In this document: positions 21,870 through 32,640 of the stretch, in pieces
Numbering within the stretch: position 1 is the first letter of the stretch
Layout: each line of letters begins with the position of its first letter
Assembly (NCBI GenBank): GCA_028671895.1
Contig: CM053796.1
Span: 23,992,860 to 24,056,859 of the forward strand
Direction of reading: 5' to 3'
DNA: 64,000 nucleotides
Origin: Oenanthe sinensis
Taxonomy: Eukaryota > Streptophyta > Magnoliopsida > Apiales > Apiaceae
Made by a program: the position numbers and the translations under genes
The notes under the pieces: model-generated
Database searches by the model: none
What the model saw: the letters and a program-made list of their open reading frames with translations, nothing else
What the model was told of the DNA's origin: nothing

Positions 21870-24800
21870 TTACTTTATGTATGCAGGGAACCAGGGTAAA
21901 GAAAGTAACCCTAATCCTGGACAGTGGATGCTCAGGACATATGACTGGAAAGAAATCCCTGCTTATAGACTTTGAGGAAATGGCTGGCCCAGAAGTATCC
22001 CTTGGAGATGACAACAAAGGACAAACACTGAGATATGGCAAGATTGTACTTGGGAATGTCATCATTGAACAAGTAGCTCTAGTTGATGGCTTAAGGCACA
22101 ATTTAATAAGCATAAGTCAACTTGGAGATAAAGGTTACCATACTGGCTTTGACAACAAAGAGTGTCTTGTGACTCACAAAGAAACAGGCATTGTGGTTTT
22201 CAAAGGACACAGACATGGTAACATTTATGAAGCCAGCTTGGAGGATTACATAAACAGTGAAGTCACATGTCTATACAGCAAGGCCTCAACTGAAGAAAGC
22301 TGGAAATGGCACAAGAAACAGTCACACATCAACTTCAAAACACTCAACAAGTTGGTTAAACAGAATCTTGTAAGAGGATTACCACATGTTGATTTTGTGC
22401 AAGATGGACTTTGTGAAGCATGTCAACTTGGAAAACAAAGGAAATCATCCTTCAAGAGCAAGACAATAAACACCATTTCTGAACCCTTTTATTTATTGCA
22501 TCTTGATTTATTTGGTCCAGTAAATGTTATGTCAATTAACAAAAATAAATATACTCTTGTTATTGTAGATGATTTTACAAGATTCACATGGGTTTTCTTT
22601 CTACATTTAAAGGATGAAGCTTCACAACACATAATAGACCATATCACTTTTCTGGAAAGAAAATCAAAGAAAACAGTAAGAATTCTGAGGAGTGACAATG
22701 GTACTGAATTCAAGAATTCAATCATGGAGGACTACTGTGCATCAAAGGGAATTACTCAACAATTTTCTGCGCCAGGAACTCCTCAACAAAATGGAGTTGT
22801 GGAAAGAAAGAATAGGACACTCATAGAAGCTTCCAGAACAATGTTGGCAGAGTCTAAGCTGCCAGTATATTTTTGGGCTGAGGCAGTCAATACAGCATGT
22901 TTCACTCAAAACTGCACTCTAATAAACATGCATGGAAAGACTTCCTATGAAATGATAAAGTATAAGAAGCCAAGTGTGAAACACTTTCACATTTTTGGAT
23001 GCAAGTGTTATGTACTGAAAGTACATCCTGAAAATCTAAGCAAATTTGAAGCCAAGGCAGATGAATCAATTTTTCTTGGATATGCATCGAACACAAAAGC
23101 ATTCAGAGTGTTTAATCTATTCATGTTGTATTTGATGATAAAAAGTATACAGGATTGCAGGATGAGTCAGAGTCTACTACACTAGAATTTGAAAATCTAA
23201 AAAGTTCTGAGATAAATGAAGAAGAAGAGGATGAAAACCCTAAAATAAATCCTGAACCAACACAGGAACCTGCACACTCTGAGGGGGAACAAGAAAATTC
23301 AACTCCAAATAATTCAGAGTCTAACAGGTCAGGGTCTACCCAGACAGAGTGTATCCAGAAAGAGTCTAGACAGACAGAGTCTAACTCATCAGGGTCTGGA
23401 TCAAGCAACTCTGAACTCTTGTCAGAGTCAAGCAATTTAGGGAGAGCCTCTTCATTTGAATTTCACTCAAATACAGAAGATGCAAATGACTTAGGGGGAG
23501 CTTCAAGTTTAAGAACCAATCTTCCACCTGCTAGAAAATGGACAATGAATCACACTCCTGACTTGATAATTGGTGATCCTGAGAGTGGTGTACAAACAAG
23601 AACAACCACTCAAAATGAATGTCTTTATAGTTGTTTCCTCTCAAAGAATGAACCCAAGAAAATTGAGGAAGCCTTGCAAGATCCTGATTGGATTATTGCA
23701 ATGCAAGAAGAATTGAATGAATTTGAGAGAAATAAAGTGTGGAAACTTGTACCAAGACCTAGAGATAGATCAGTGGTTGGTGCAAAATGGGTGTACAGAA
23801 ACAAACTTAATGAGAATGGAACTGTAATCAGAAACAAAGCAAGGCTAGTTGCAAAAGGATACTCACAGGAGGAAGGAATTGACTATGATGAGACTTTTGC
23901 ACCAGTAGCAAGATTGGAAGCTATCAGAATGTTTCTGGCCTTTGCAGCTCATTCCAAATTCAAGGTGTATCAGATGGATGTGAAAAGTGCATTCTTAAAT
24001 GGAGAATTGGAAGAAGAAGTCTATGTGGAGCAACCACCAGGATTTGTTGATCCAAAGTTTCCTGATCATGTTTACAGGTTAGACAAGGCACTATATGGAT
24101 TGAAACAAGCACCTAGAGCATGGTATAAAACTCTTTCAAAAAATTTTCTTGAAAATGGATTCACAAGAGGTACCATTGACAAAACTCTCTTTATTAGAAA
24201 ATATAAAGGTGATATTTTGCTTGTCCAAATTTATGTTGATGATATTATATTTGGATCTACTAATGATAATCTCTGTGAAAAGTTTAGTCAACTAATGCAG
24301 TCAAATTATGAAATGAGCATGATGGGAGAATTAAACTTCTTTTTGGGGCTTCAAGTCAAACAGAATGATGATGGAATTTTCATCAATCAAACAAAGTATG
24401 TAAAAGAACTGTTGAAGAAGTTTGATATGCAAGATTCTGCAACTGCTAAAACTCCCATGTCAACAGCTACTAAGCTAGACTCTGACCCAAAGGGTAAGAA
24501 AGTTGACAACACTAGTTACAGAGGTATGATTGGCTCATTGTTATATTTAACTGCTAGTAGACCAGATATAATGTTTGCAACTTGTCTGTGTGCCAGATTT
24601 CAAGATGACCCTAGAGAATCACACTTAATAGCTGTGAAAAGAATTTTTAGATATCTCAAGGGGGCACAAACTCTTGGACTTTGGTATCCTAGAGAGTCAG
24701 ATTTTTCACTAATTGGCTATTCAGATTCTGACTATGCAGGATGCAAAGTAGACAGGAAAAGCACAACAGGACAATGCCAGTTTCTTGGCAACAGATTAAT

Positions 24801-25173
24801 TTCTTGGTTTAGCAAGAAACAACAAACTGTATCAACCTCAACAGCTGAGGCTGAATATATTGCAGCTGGAAGTTGCTGTGCTCAAATTCTGTGGATGAGA
24901 AATCAATTACTTGATTATGGACTAACATTCTCAAATATTCCTATGTATTGTGATAATACTAGTGCTATTAAAATTGCAGAGAATCCAGTCCAATACTCCA
25001 GAACAAAGCACATTGATGTCAGGTATCACTTTATTAGAGAACATGTTGAAAATGGTACTGTGACACTTCACTATGTTCCAACTGACAGACAGATTGCAGA
25101 CATTTTGACAAAACCACTTGATGAGTCTACCTTTCTCAGACTGGTAGGTGAATTAGGTATGTTAAATATGTAA
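21870..25173 (+). pseudogene. E1 pol (protease, integrase, reverse transcriptase, RNase H), one small deletion
   Basis: It opens in a different frame from gag, right after a gcag|gg junction at 21886/21887. In order: protease active site LDSGCSGHMTG; integrase zinc domain (HKKQSH, then CEACQLGK); integrase core with HLDLFGP, SDNGTEF and TPQQNGVVERKNRT (D, D, E present). The frame breaks near 23,115, between AFRVFN and SIHVVFDDKKY, by a short out-of-frame deletion. Frame 23155-25173 carries on with an acidic linker, RT (KARLVAKGYSQ, QMDVKSAFLNG, YVDD at 24232-24243) and RNase H (SDSDYAG, STAEAEY, ending LTKPLDE and VGELGML). All RT and RNase H catalytic motifs are intact, so the only visible pol lesion is the integrase-tail deletion. 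Confidence 0.92.
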
Positions 25174-25645
25174 GTGATCAAAAATTACAAGAAGCAAGAC
25201 ATGTACTTTAATTATAGTCCATGTCTTAACACACTGTGATTAATTATTATTGCAATATTTTGTTTAGTATTTTACCTTGACAGAGTCTAGTTTTTAGACT
25301 CTGACGAGTCTATAGACTATGACGAGTCTGTAGACTCTGAGAGTCAGTAGACTCTGAGAAAATTATCACCTAGACTCTGAAACGGTTAAAATTCGCGCTT
25401 GCAGACTCTAATTGCATTTAAAATGTTCAAATGACTTGAAATAGGCGGTAACAGTTATCTTTTGACTGGAGACAGGCTGTAGACTCGTGTGTATTGTATG
25501 CAACCTGAACAAAATAGATTTTTTCATACAATTTACTCACTTGTTTATTGCAATTATTTTCTAAGGCAAAAATATTCACAGAGCTTTTTACGAACCCTAG
25601 CTAATTTCTTCAAGATTTTCGATCACTTTCCACTCAACAACTTTA
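25174..25645 (+). other. E1 spacer between pol and the envelope-position ORF
   Basis: Non-coding. Positions 25,282-25,410 hold a dense cluster of cagagtct, agactctg and gacgagtct words in both orientations. This is the same motif that fills the E1 LTR and recurs in its coding regions. Confidence 0.75.
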
Positions 25646-26308
25646 ATGGCTGCCGTTTCTACTGTCATGAGGGGATCCAAGGCGATTGCTTTCACATTTG
25701 GGGATTTTGATTTTATGACTACAAATCATGTTGCTTCTCTTGGAGATAAGAAAGGAGTAGATGCGGACTACTTCCCAATGATGGATTTCATTGAGCAATC
25801 TGAACTCAGTTACATTCTGAAAGCATCTCCAGTGATTCATATGGATGCTCTCTCCAAAGTTTGGAGTTCTGCACAGGTCGTTGATCCTTCTCAGGATCAA
25901 CCAGGTAAAATAATGTTCACCTTTGGCTCCACTAAATTTGATGTCACTACAGATGTGCTTAATTCTGTGTTTAAATTGCCTGTTAAATCTTCTTTTGATG
26001 AAACTGTATCTGATGATGACATTAAAAACATGTTTAAGGCAATAGGTTATTCTGCTAGCTTAGATAACATGAGCAAGATAACTAGGCCTTACTTAAGAAA
26101 AGAATGGTCATTTTTCTTTGATCAAATTGCTAAGTGTTTCACTGGTAAGTGCAGTGGATTTGATGCTATTACTGCTATTACTTATCAACTTGGTCACAGT
26201 CTCCTATTTGATAGAATAATCAACATCGGTGATATGTTGCTCACTCAAATGGGAGCAAAATTAAATAATGTGCATGAGGGGAGGAAGAAAGTCTACTATC
26301 ATAGATTT
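25646..26308 (+). pseudogene. E1 envelope-position ORF, first part (cut by E2)
   Basis: ATG at 25646 starts 221 residues that run into the E2 insertion; the frame resumes exactly at 44968 once one GATTT copy is counted. This N-terminal domain is distantly like that of the E2 ORF at 39254. Shared features in order are a DAL..LW.SA block, an F.F/V..V.N.V..PVK block, an EW.FFF/CF block, and after the junction HRFLM.L.NHFIP versus YPRFLQMLINHLVP. There is no signal peptide and no convincing membrane segment. The family is a conserved plant retroelement protein of unknown role, called envelope-like from its place after pol. Confidence 0.75.
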
Positions 26309-27465
26309 TGAAAAGCAGAGTGTCTAAACTTGTAACACTATAACTTATATAACTCAACTAAAAGAAAAGATACTTAACCAGAAGACAATCAAGAACTTGA
26401 AGCCACAAAGAAATCAATGCTAAATGAAGACAGTGTAATTGATACAATTTAACATGTTAACTATGATCAAATAAAGAAGAAATCATTGAAAGAAGTTCAA
26501 GTCAGAGTTGTTCATGCCTCAGTGATTTGTAACCTAAAGATTCAAGATCATATCAATCAGTATCAATAAGACTAATTGATTTCAAGTGAACAAGAAGGAA
26601 AGCAATATTTGGAAAGCCACATTACTAATCGAATATGGTAATCTATTCAAGAAGCAGAAACACTATCAAGACTAGTCACTTATGAATCAGACCATTGCAT
26701 CAAGTGTCAGGACATTGATAGCATGTTTATGTCAGTAATAGAGATCCAGGTTCAAGAGCTTGTTGAAGAATATGGAAGACATAAAGAAATCACAAGTTCA
26801 AGATGTTGCATTGAAGTTTCAAGTTGAAGCCCAGAATTTCTCTAAGTGCAAAATGTTCTAGATAGCCAAGTAGAACATTCCTATGTAGAAATTCTACTTA
26901 GATGTTCGAGATAGCCAAGTAGAACATTCCTATGTAGAAATTCTACTTAGATATTCGAGATAGTCAAGTAGAACATTCCTATGTAGAAATTCTACTTAGA
27001 TGTTCGAGATGGCCAAGTAGAAATTCTCAAGTAGATATTCTACATGGAGGGCAGTTTCAACATGACACATGGCATCATCTAATTGGCAGATTTCCAAGCT
27101 TTCAAGATAAGATAAGATTTATGTGGACATCATTGGGCCACGTACATCTTAGTCTTTGAAGTCTACAGGACATAGATTACAAGTAGTATAAATAGAAGTA
27201 CTTGTGTATTATTTAAAAACGAGAGCAATATTTTCGAGAAAAACACTTGTAAAAGAGAGAGAGTATATTCACCGAGCTTAGTATCATTTACTACCCTCTT
27301 TACTTCTGATGTACTTTGTAATGAATGTTGTAGCAACCTTTTCAAGATATATATAAAACATATATTCCTTGAATCAGTATGTTCATTTATTACATTGCAT
27401 TTATTGCTTCTTAAATTTGAAAAGTTGTATTCACCCCCCCTCTACAACACATTTGGACCTAACAA
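26309..27465 (+). repeat. E2 5' LTR
   Basis: TGAAAAGC to CCTAACA, 1,157 bases. A TATA box tataaata at 27187-27194 puts U3 at about 880 bases. The 3' edge has the C-rich ttcaccccccc word, typical of this element group, just before the terminus. U3 contains a 49-bp tandem array. Confidence 0.93.
26861..27030 (+). repeat. 49-bp tandem repeats in the E2 U3 region
   Basis: Three full units, 26861-26909, 26910-26958 and 26959-27007, plus a partial fourth. Each unit contains aagtagaacattc, an inverted pair gtagaaattctac, and gatgttcga or gatattcga. The same array recurs in the 3' LTR at 44365-44534. It lies 160-330 bases upstream of the TATA box, where enhancer repeats are often found in plant LTRs. 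Confidence 0.9.
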
Positions 27466-27467
27466 TT

Positions 27468-27479
27468 GGTATCAGAGCT
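27468..27479 (+). other. E2 primer-binding site
   Basis: tggtatcagagc, two bases after the 5' LTR; matches initiator tRNA-Met and is identical to the E1 site. Confidence 0.92.
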
Positions 27480-28279
27480 TCATGTTTAATATACAAAACA
27501 TAGATCCTTGTGTTTGGTAGAAGATTAGTGAGTCTTCATCTATAGATCTACTTTTCAAGTTCTTCTCGAAAAGTGTGCTCAAATTTGTTTGGCAGAGAAA
27601 ACTCACTCTAAAAATTATTTAAATACTCCAGAAGTAATTATTTAGCTTGGGAGGACTTTAGATAATTTTTGTGAATTATTCTGGGTACTTTGATTTTTGG
27701 TGTTCTTCAAGGAGACATTACTGTTCTTGATAAAGAAGATAAACCCAGCAACTTTTGATTACTTTTTCAAGAGACATAAAGTTAAAAAGGTGTTATTGGC
27801 TTTTGACTTGACATAAATCTCACAACAAAAATGTTACAGAAGATATTCAGTACCTAGCACGTGGGTTAGGTGAGTTAGGTGAGAAAAGCTACAAAAGTCA
27901 AAAAGTGTGAAAAGTAATATTGTTTATTCAATATTAAAAGTGACCTGCAGAAAATTTCTTCCAATGACAAAAGTTCTACTTGGAATATTCTACTTGAATA
28001 TTCTACTTGAATATTCTACTTGGAATATTCTACTTGAATATTCGACTTAAGATATTCTACTTGGACAAAAGTTCGACTTAGAAAATTTCGACTTGGAGAA
28101 TTTCGACTTAGGCAGAAGTTCTACATAGATATTCTACTTAGCCTTGTCCTGGTACTTAGAAATTGTTTTTGGTGATCAAAATTTGAAGTTTGATTTATTT
28201 TGAGATAATTTAATTTTCTTTTAATTACTACTCAAGTAATAAGAAAAGTTTATTATCTTTACTTTAAATCCACAATTAG
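27480..28279 (+). other. E2 untranslated leader with repeated ttctacttg/ttcgactt words
   Basis: Non-coding leader before gag. Positions 27,970-28,140 hold about ten copies of ttctactt or ttcgactt spaced by 10-20 bases, the same words found in the LTR array and in the spacer after pol. Confidence 0.75.
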
Positions 28280-30730
28280 ATGGCACCTAAAAACAATTTC
28301 AAGATTCCAATGTTCGACCGAGATCATTATGAAGAATGGGTGTTGAGAATGAAACTTTACCTTGAGTCCGTCAATCCTGAATATCTGGAAGTTCTCGATA
28401 AAGGTAAATTTGTACCAATGGTTGTTGTTCCTGAGCATATGGAAGGAGATGTGGTTGTACCACAACGGTCTGAGCCGAAGAAGGCAGTAGACTTTTCAGA
28501 TGCTGATAAGGAGCAGATATCTTTCGACACATCCGTTCGACAAATACTGATGGAATCCCTAGATCATGAGATGTTTAACGTAGTTAAAGGACTAACTACA
28601 GCAAAGAAGATTTGGGACAAGCTAGAGGTCGTCATGGAAGGTACCTCTGAGGTCAGAAGCAACAAAACACTTATACTCAAGATGGAGTATGACACTTTCA
28701 GAATAAGAAAAGGAGAAAGTATAACCGATGTCTATCTAAGATTCAGTCAGTTGGTTTTGGATTTGAATCTGAGAGGTGTAACTCTCCCCGTGGTTGAAGT
28801 CAACACGAGATATCTGAGGAACCAGCCAAAAAGCATTGAACATAGAGTCTACGCTGTTAGAGAAACCAGAGATTTATACACAACAACTCTGGAAGAATAC
28901 TATGGAATTCTAAAGACCTATGAGCTGGAAACACTTCAAGATCAAGCATGGGATAATGATTCAAGAGGAAAAGAAGCTGCATCAGGGTTAGTTGCTGATG
29001 AGGTAGAGTCTAAAAAGGCAATGGTTGCAGAAAAGCCTAGGTCATCACCTGCATCACCTCAAGTTGAAAATGATGATGAGTGCACATCAAATAGTGATGA
29101 CGACTACTTCACCCAAGAAGAGCTGGACAACATGGATGACAGTGTCGTGGCATACATGGCAAGGAAGTTCAGCAATATCAGATTCAGAAAGAGTAACCGA
29201 CCGCAAAGTAAATCTTCATCTTATTATCGGGTTACTAGGGGTGGTGGTAGTTCACAAGGCTACAAAGGAAAAGGCAAGAGTACCAGCTACAAATCTCCTT
29301 TGGATTTCAAAATGAAGTTCAAATGTTATAACTGTGGTGAAGCTGGACACTTTGCTACAGATTGCAAGAAGCCTAAACAGACATATCCAAAAGAAACTTA
29401 TGAAGCCCTCAAAAGCAAGTATGAGGCCCTGGTGAAGGAAAGACATGGAAAAAGAGCTTTAGTTGTCACAGAAGGAAGAGCGTGGGATGATTCAGATGAG
29501 GAAGAAGTTACTCATACAGCAAACTTTGCCCTCATGGCTGAAACGTCAGATGAACCAGAGGTACCAGTTCTAACCCTTAAGGAAGAAATGTCTCTAGATG
29601 ATTATAAGGTGCAGAACGGGGCTCTTAGCGAAGAGATCTATATGCTGTGCAAAAGCCTAAATACTTCTCAAAAAGAACAGAAAACAATTGTTGCCAAATG
29701 CAGAATGCTTGAGGCAAAAGTGGAAGAATTAGAGGCCGTTTGCACTATAGATACTTCCCTAAGAGACTCTATTAAAACTTTGGAACACAAGCTCAACCTT
29801 AAAGATGAAATAGAAGCATGTCTTAGGAATAAACTAGCTGAGTTAGAAACAAAATGCGAAGCTTATAAACTAGCAGCTAGTAAAGTGAATGTTGATAGTA
29901 GCACATTTAAGAAGATAACTGGTGTTGGTGTAGGACTTGACTATTCTAACTTATCAAAGAAAGAAGGGAAAAGGCCTGTAGACACCAGTCCCAGTGAGAT
30001 TAAAAAAGAAGTACCTACAATTCTCAAATCTGCTATTAAACCAATATTCAAACACTTTACTCCTCGAGAAGAAGAAGAGACTGATTTACTAGTTAGATAT
30101 GAAATCGAGATGGAAGATCGGAAGAAAGAACAACCTGTAACTCCTACTAAATCAGTTAAAATCAAATCCCCTAGAGAAGAATCTAGACCAGGATTAGGAG
30201 CCAAGGCTGCTAAACAACAGGTTAAGAAAGAAAAGGGCATAAAAGAGGTTAAGGCAGAACGAGTAAAGAAAGCATGTTATCACTGTAAATCTACTGAACA
30301 TCTTTCTTATGCATGTAAATCTAACATGAATATTCCTATTGCACATGCCATGCCTGTACCACATACAATGAATAACATGCATCAGAATCATGCACAATGT
30401 GGTCAACCTAATTGTATGCCATGCACTTTTAACGTCATGCAAACTTTTGTAAATTTGATGAATGCAACTAGTCAAACATGTTTAAATACTGCTACTAGTT
30501 CTAATATCAAGAAGAAGCATGTGAGAGCTAAGACTGCCAGTCCTCCTAAAGTTAGGAGTGACAAGCCTTCTCCTAAGACTGACAAATCTGTCAAGTCTGA
30601 AAAAGGGAAAGACAAAGTCGAAAGCTCTAGTAATGTTAAAAAGAGTGCATCTCCTGTTGTTATACCTGATAACTATCAATCTTATAGAAAAGCCGGGCCC
30701 AATCAAAGTTGGGTTCCGAAGAACGCCTAA
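28280..30730 (+). CDS. E2 gag polyprotein, uninterrupted
   Basis: One open frame of 816 residues from ATG 28280 to TAA 30728-30730. The N-terminal part is a copia Gag domain homologous to E1 gag (YEEWVLRMKLYLES, IWDKLE, VYLRFSQLVLDL). A CCHC zinc knuckle CYNCGEAGHFATDC lies at residues 349-362. A helical, coiled-coil-like stretch follows (about 450-560), then a second Cys/His cluster CYHCKSTEHLSYAC at 666-679 and a basic tail ending WVPKNA. Gag builds virus-like particles and binds element RNA. The length fits the long Gag proteins of the SIRE lineage. No lesion is visible, so this is the one E2 protein that could be made complete. Confidence 0.9.
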   Translation: MAPKNNFKIPMFDRDHYEEWVLRMKLYLESVNPEYLEVLDKGKFVPMVVVPEHMEGDVVVPQRSEPKKAVDFSDADKEQISFDTSVRQILMESLDHEMFNVVKGLTTAKKIWDKLEVVMEGTSEVRSNKTLILKMEYDTFRIRKGESITDVYLRFSQLVLDLNLRGVTLPVVEVNTRYLRNQPKSIEHRVYAVRETRDLYTTTLEEYYGILKTYELETLQDQAWDNDSRGKEAASGLVADEVESKKAMVAEKPRSSPASPQVENDDECTSNSDDDYFTQEELDNMDDSVVAYMARKFSNIRFRKSNRPQSKSSSYYRVTRGGGSSQGYKGKGKSTSYKSPLDFKMKFKCYNCGEAGHFATDCKKPKQTYPKETYEALKSKYEALVKERHGKRALVVTEGRAWDDSDEEEVTHTANFALMAETSDEPEVPVLTLKEEMSLDDYKVQNGALSEEIYMLCKSLNTSQKEQKTIVAKCRMLEAKVEELEAVCTIDTSLRDSIKTLEHKLNLKDEIEACLRNKLAELETKCEAYKLAASKVNVDSSTFKKITGVGVGLDYSNLSKKEGKRPVDTSPSEIKKEVPTILKSAIKPIFKHFTPREEEETDLLVRYEIEMEDRKKEQPVTPTKSVKIKSPREESRPGLGAKAAKQQVKKEKGIKEVKAERVKKACYHCKSTEHLSYACKSNMNIPIAHAMPVPHTMNNMHQNHAQCGQPNCMPCTFNVMQTFVNLMNATSQTCLNTATSSNIKKKHVRAKTASPPKVRSDKPSPKTDKSVKSEKGKDKVESSSNVKKSASPVVIPDNYQSYRKAGPNQSWVPKNA

Positions 30731-31219
30731 CCAATCTGTCATTGCAGGGCATTAAGCAGAAAAGAAATAAAGTCTTATGGGTGCTAGATAGTGGAGCATC
30801 AAGGCATATGACAGGAAACAAGTCCCTGCTTACAGAGTTGGTTATGAAAACTGGCCCTTATGTTACCTTTGGAGATGACAGCAAAGGAGTGTGTTAGGTC
30901 CGTAAGGATGGGGTATTAGCTAGAAGGGGGGGTTGAATAGCTTAATACCCTTTTAAAAATTAGAGCTTAGCGTTTTAAAATTTTCTCTTCTCTTTTAAAA
31001 ATGTTACTAGTCAACTAGTAAATCAAATGCGGAAATTAAAAGAGAGTAAAGAAATGAAGCACCACACACAAGATTTTTATCCTGGTTTGCGATGGCGCAA
31101 TCCCCTAACGGATCCGCTCACCCCTAGTCCAGTCCCCGAGTCCCTCCCTGAACTCGAGATTTTCCCACTATAAAAAGATTCACTCCTTATAGCGGCGGAG
31201 AAGCCTGTTACAACCACTA

Positions 31220-31390
31220 TGTATTTATCTCGGACCTTAACTCCCCGTTAACCCCTCAAAATACAATAGCAAACCCTACTAGACTAATCTTGGAGCGTAA
31301 CTCCCCGCTACCTCCTCACAATCTAAGTAGAACCCTTACAAGTTTATCTTGGAGCGTAACTTCCCGTTACCTCCTCAAATACAAGTAAGA
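31220..31390. repeat. Short tandem repeats of about 60-70 bp in E3
   Basis: Three successive degenerate copies of a word group (atcttggagcgtaactccccg, then tacctcctca), starting near 31,226, 31,288 and 31,347. They lie in the R-U5 part of the solo LTR. No coding potential. Confidence 0.7.
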
Positions 31391-32097
31391 AAAAATAAAT
31401 TACAACCCTGCGTAGACTATGTTCCTCTAACCCTCTGTAGGTCTTGGATCTTAGGTCTTAGGTCTTGGGTCTTTCCTTTTCCTCACGGTGCAGAGACACC
31501 CAACTTCCCGTCGGCGTGCCTAGGACTTGGGTCTTAGAACAAGGATCACCTCACTTCACTTCACCTCACTAGCAAAGTCTAGACAACCAGTACTACGACT
31601 TAATAACCCTGTTTAATAAAAGAAGATTGGTGGACTAGTATATTACTGTACTAGACCGGAAACAAACAGATATATATAATATAGCCGAAGCAACAGAATA
31701 TATAAATTTGAGTCGGGGTAAGTCGCTTCGTGAGAAGGACGAACCACACGTTGTGTGTGAACGTGTATGCAGTAATTTAAGTGCGTATGCTAAAGTAAAA
31801 GCGATATGTAAAGCGTATGAATGCAAGCACTTAAATTAAATATATATATAATATATATAGGGATATATAAGGTCAAGTTATAGACCAAATATATTTGACT
31901 TGAATGAGATCAAGTACGTTTTCTAACTACTTTATTTATTTTTGTTCGATATATAAGGCCGGGGTATATGATCTAATCTAATGGCCGAATATATTGACTT
32001 GACTTATGTCAAGCTCGTTTTAGAAATCAAGTTGTTTATAAGGCCTAGAGCAACAATTAAGTTGGCCTTTAAAACTCACTCGAAATAAACCAATAAG

Positions 32098-32640
32098 ATT
32101 CAACGAGGATGTTTCGTTTATGTCGTACCTCGACTTATACGAATAGTATCTAACTCGGAATCAATGTTGGCTTCTTTCACTTAATAATTCAAACAAGGAG
32201 TATTTTTGTTTATGTCTTAATATATAGACTTATACAAAAATTCTCGACTCGGAATTAAAGTGAGCTTAAACTTTACAAATATTCTACGAGAGAGCTTCGT
32301 TTATATCTCTAAATAATATATGAGATTTATACGAATATTCTAATCTCGGAATATAAGTTAGTTTATGCCTCTTTTTATTTCAAACAAGGAGATGTTCGTT
32401 TATGTCTTATAATATAGACTTATACGAATATTATCTCAACTCGGAAATAAAATGGCTAACTTGCAAATATTCAACAAGGAGTCCTTTTGTTTATGTCCTA
32501 TATAAGACTTATACAAATCGGTCTCTACTCGGAATAAAGGCTAGTTTAATTACCAAATTCAACAAGGAGTCCTTTTGTTTATACCTCTATATGAGATTTA
32601 TACAAATCGGTCTCTACTCGGAACTTAAGTAACTTGGAGT
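32098..32640. repeat. About six degenerate tandem copies of a 90-bp unit in E3
   Basis: Units start near 32,099, 32,188, 32,280, 32,381, 32,469 and 32,559. Each carries ttcaacaaggagt or a variant, tttgtttatgtc, gacttatacaaat and ctcggaat in the same order. The last two are the most alike, suggesting continued expansion within the R-U5 region of this LTR family. Confidence 0.85.
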
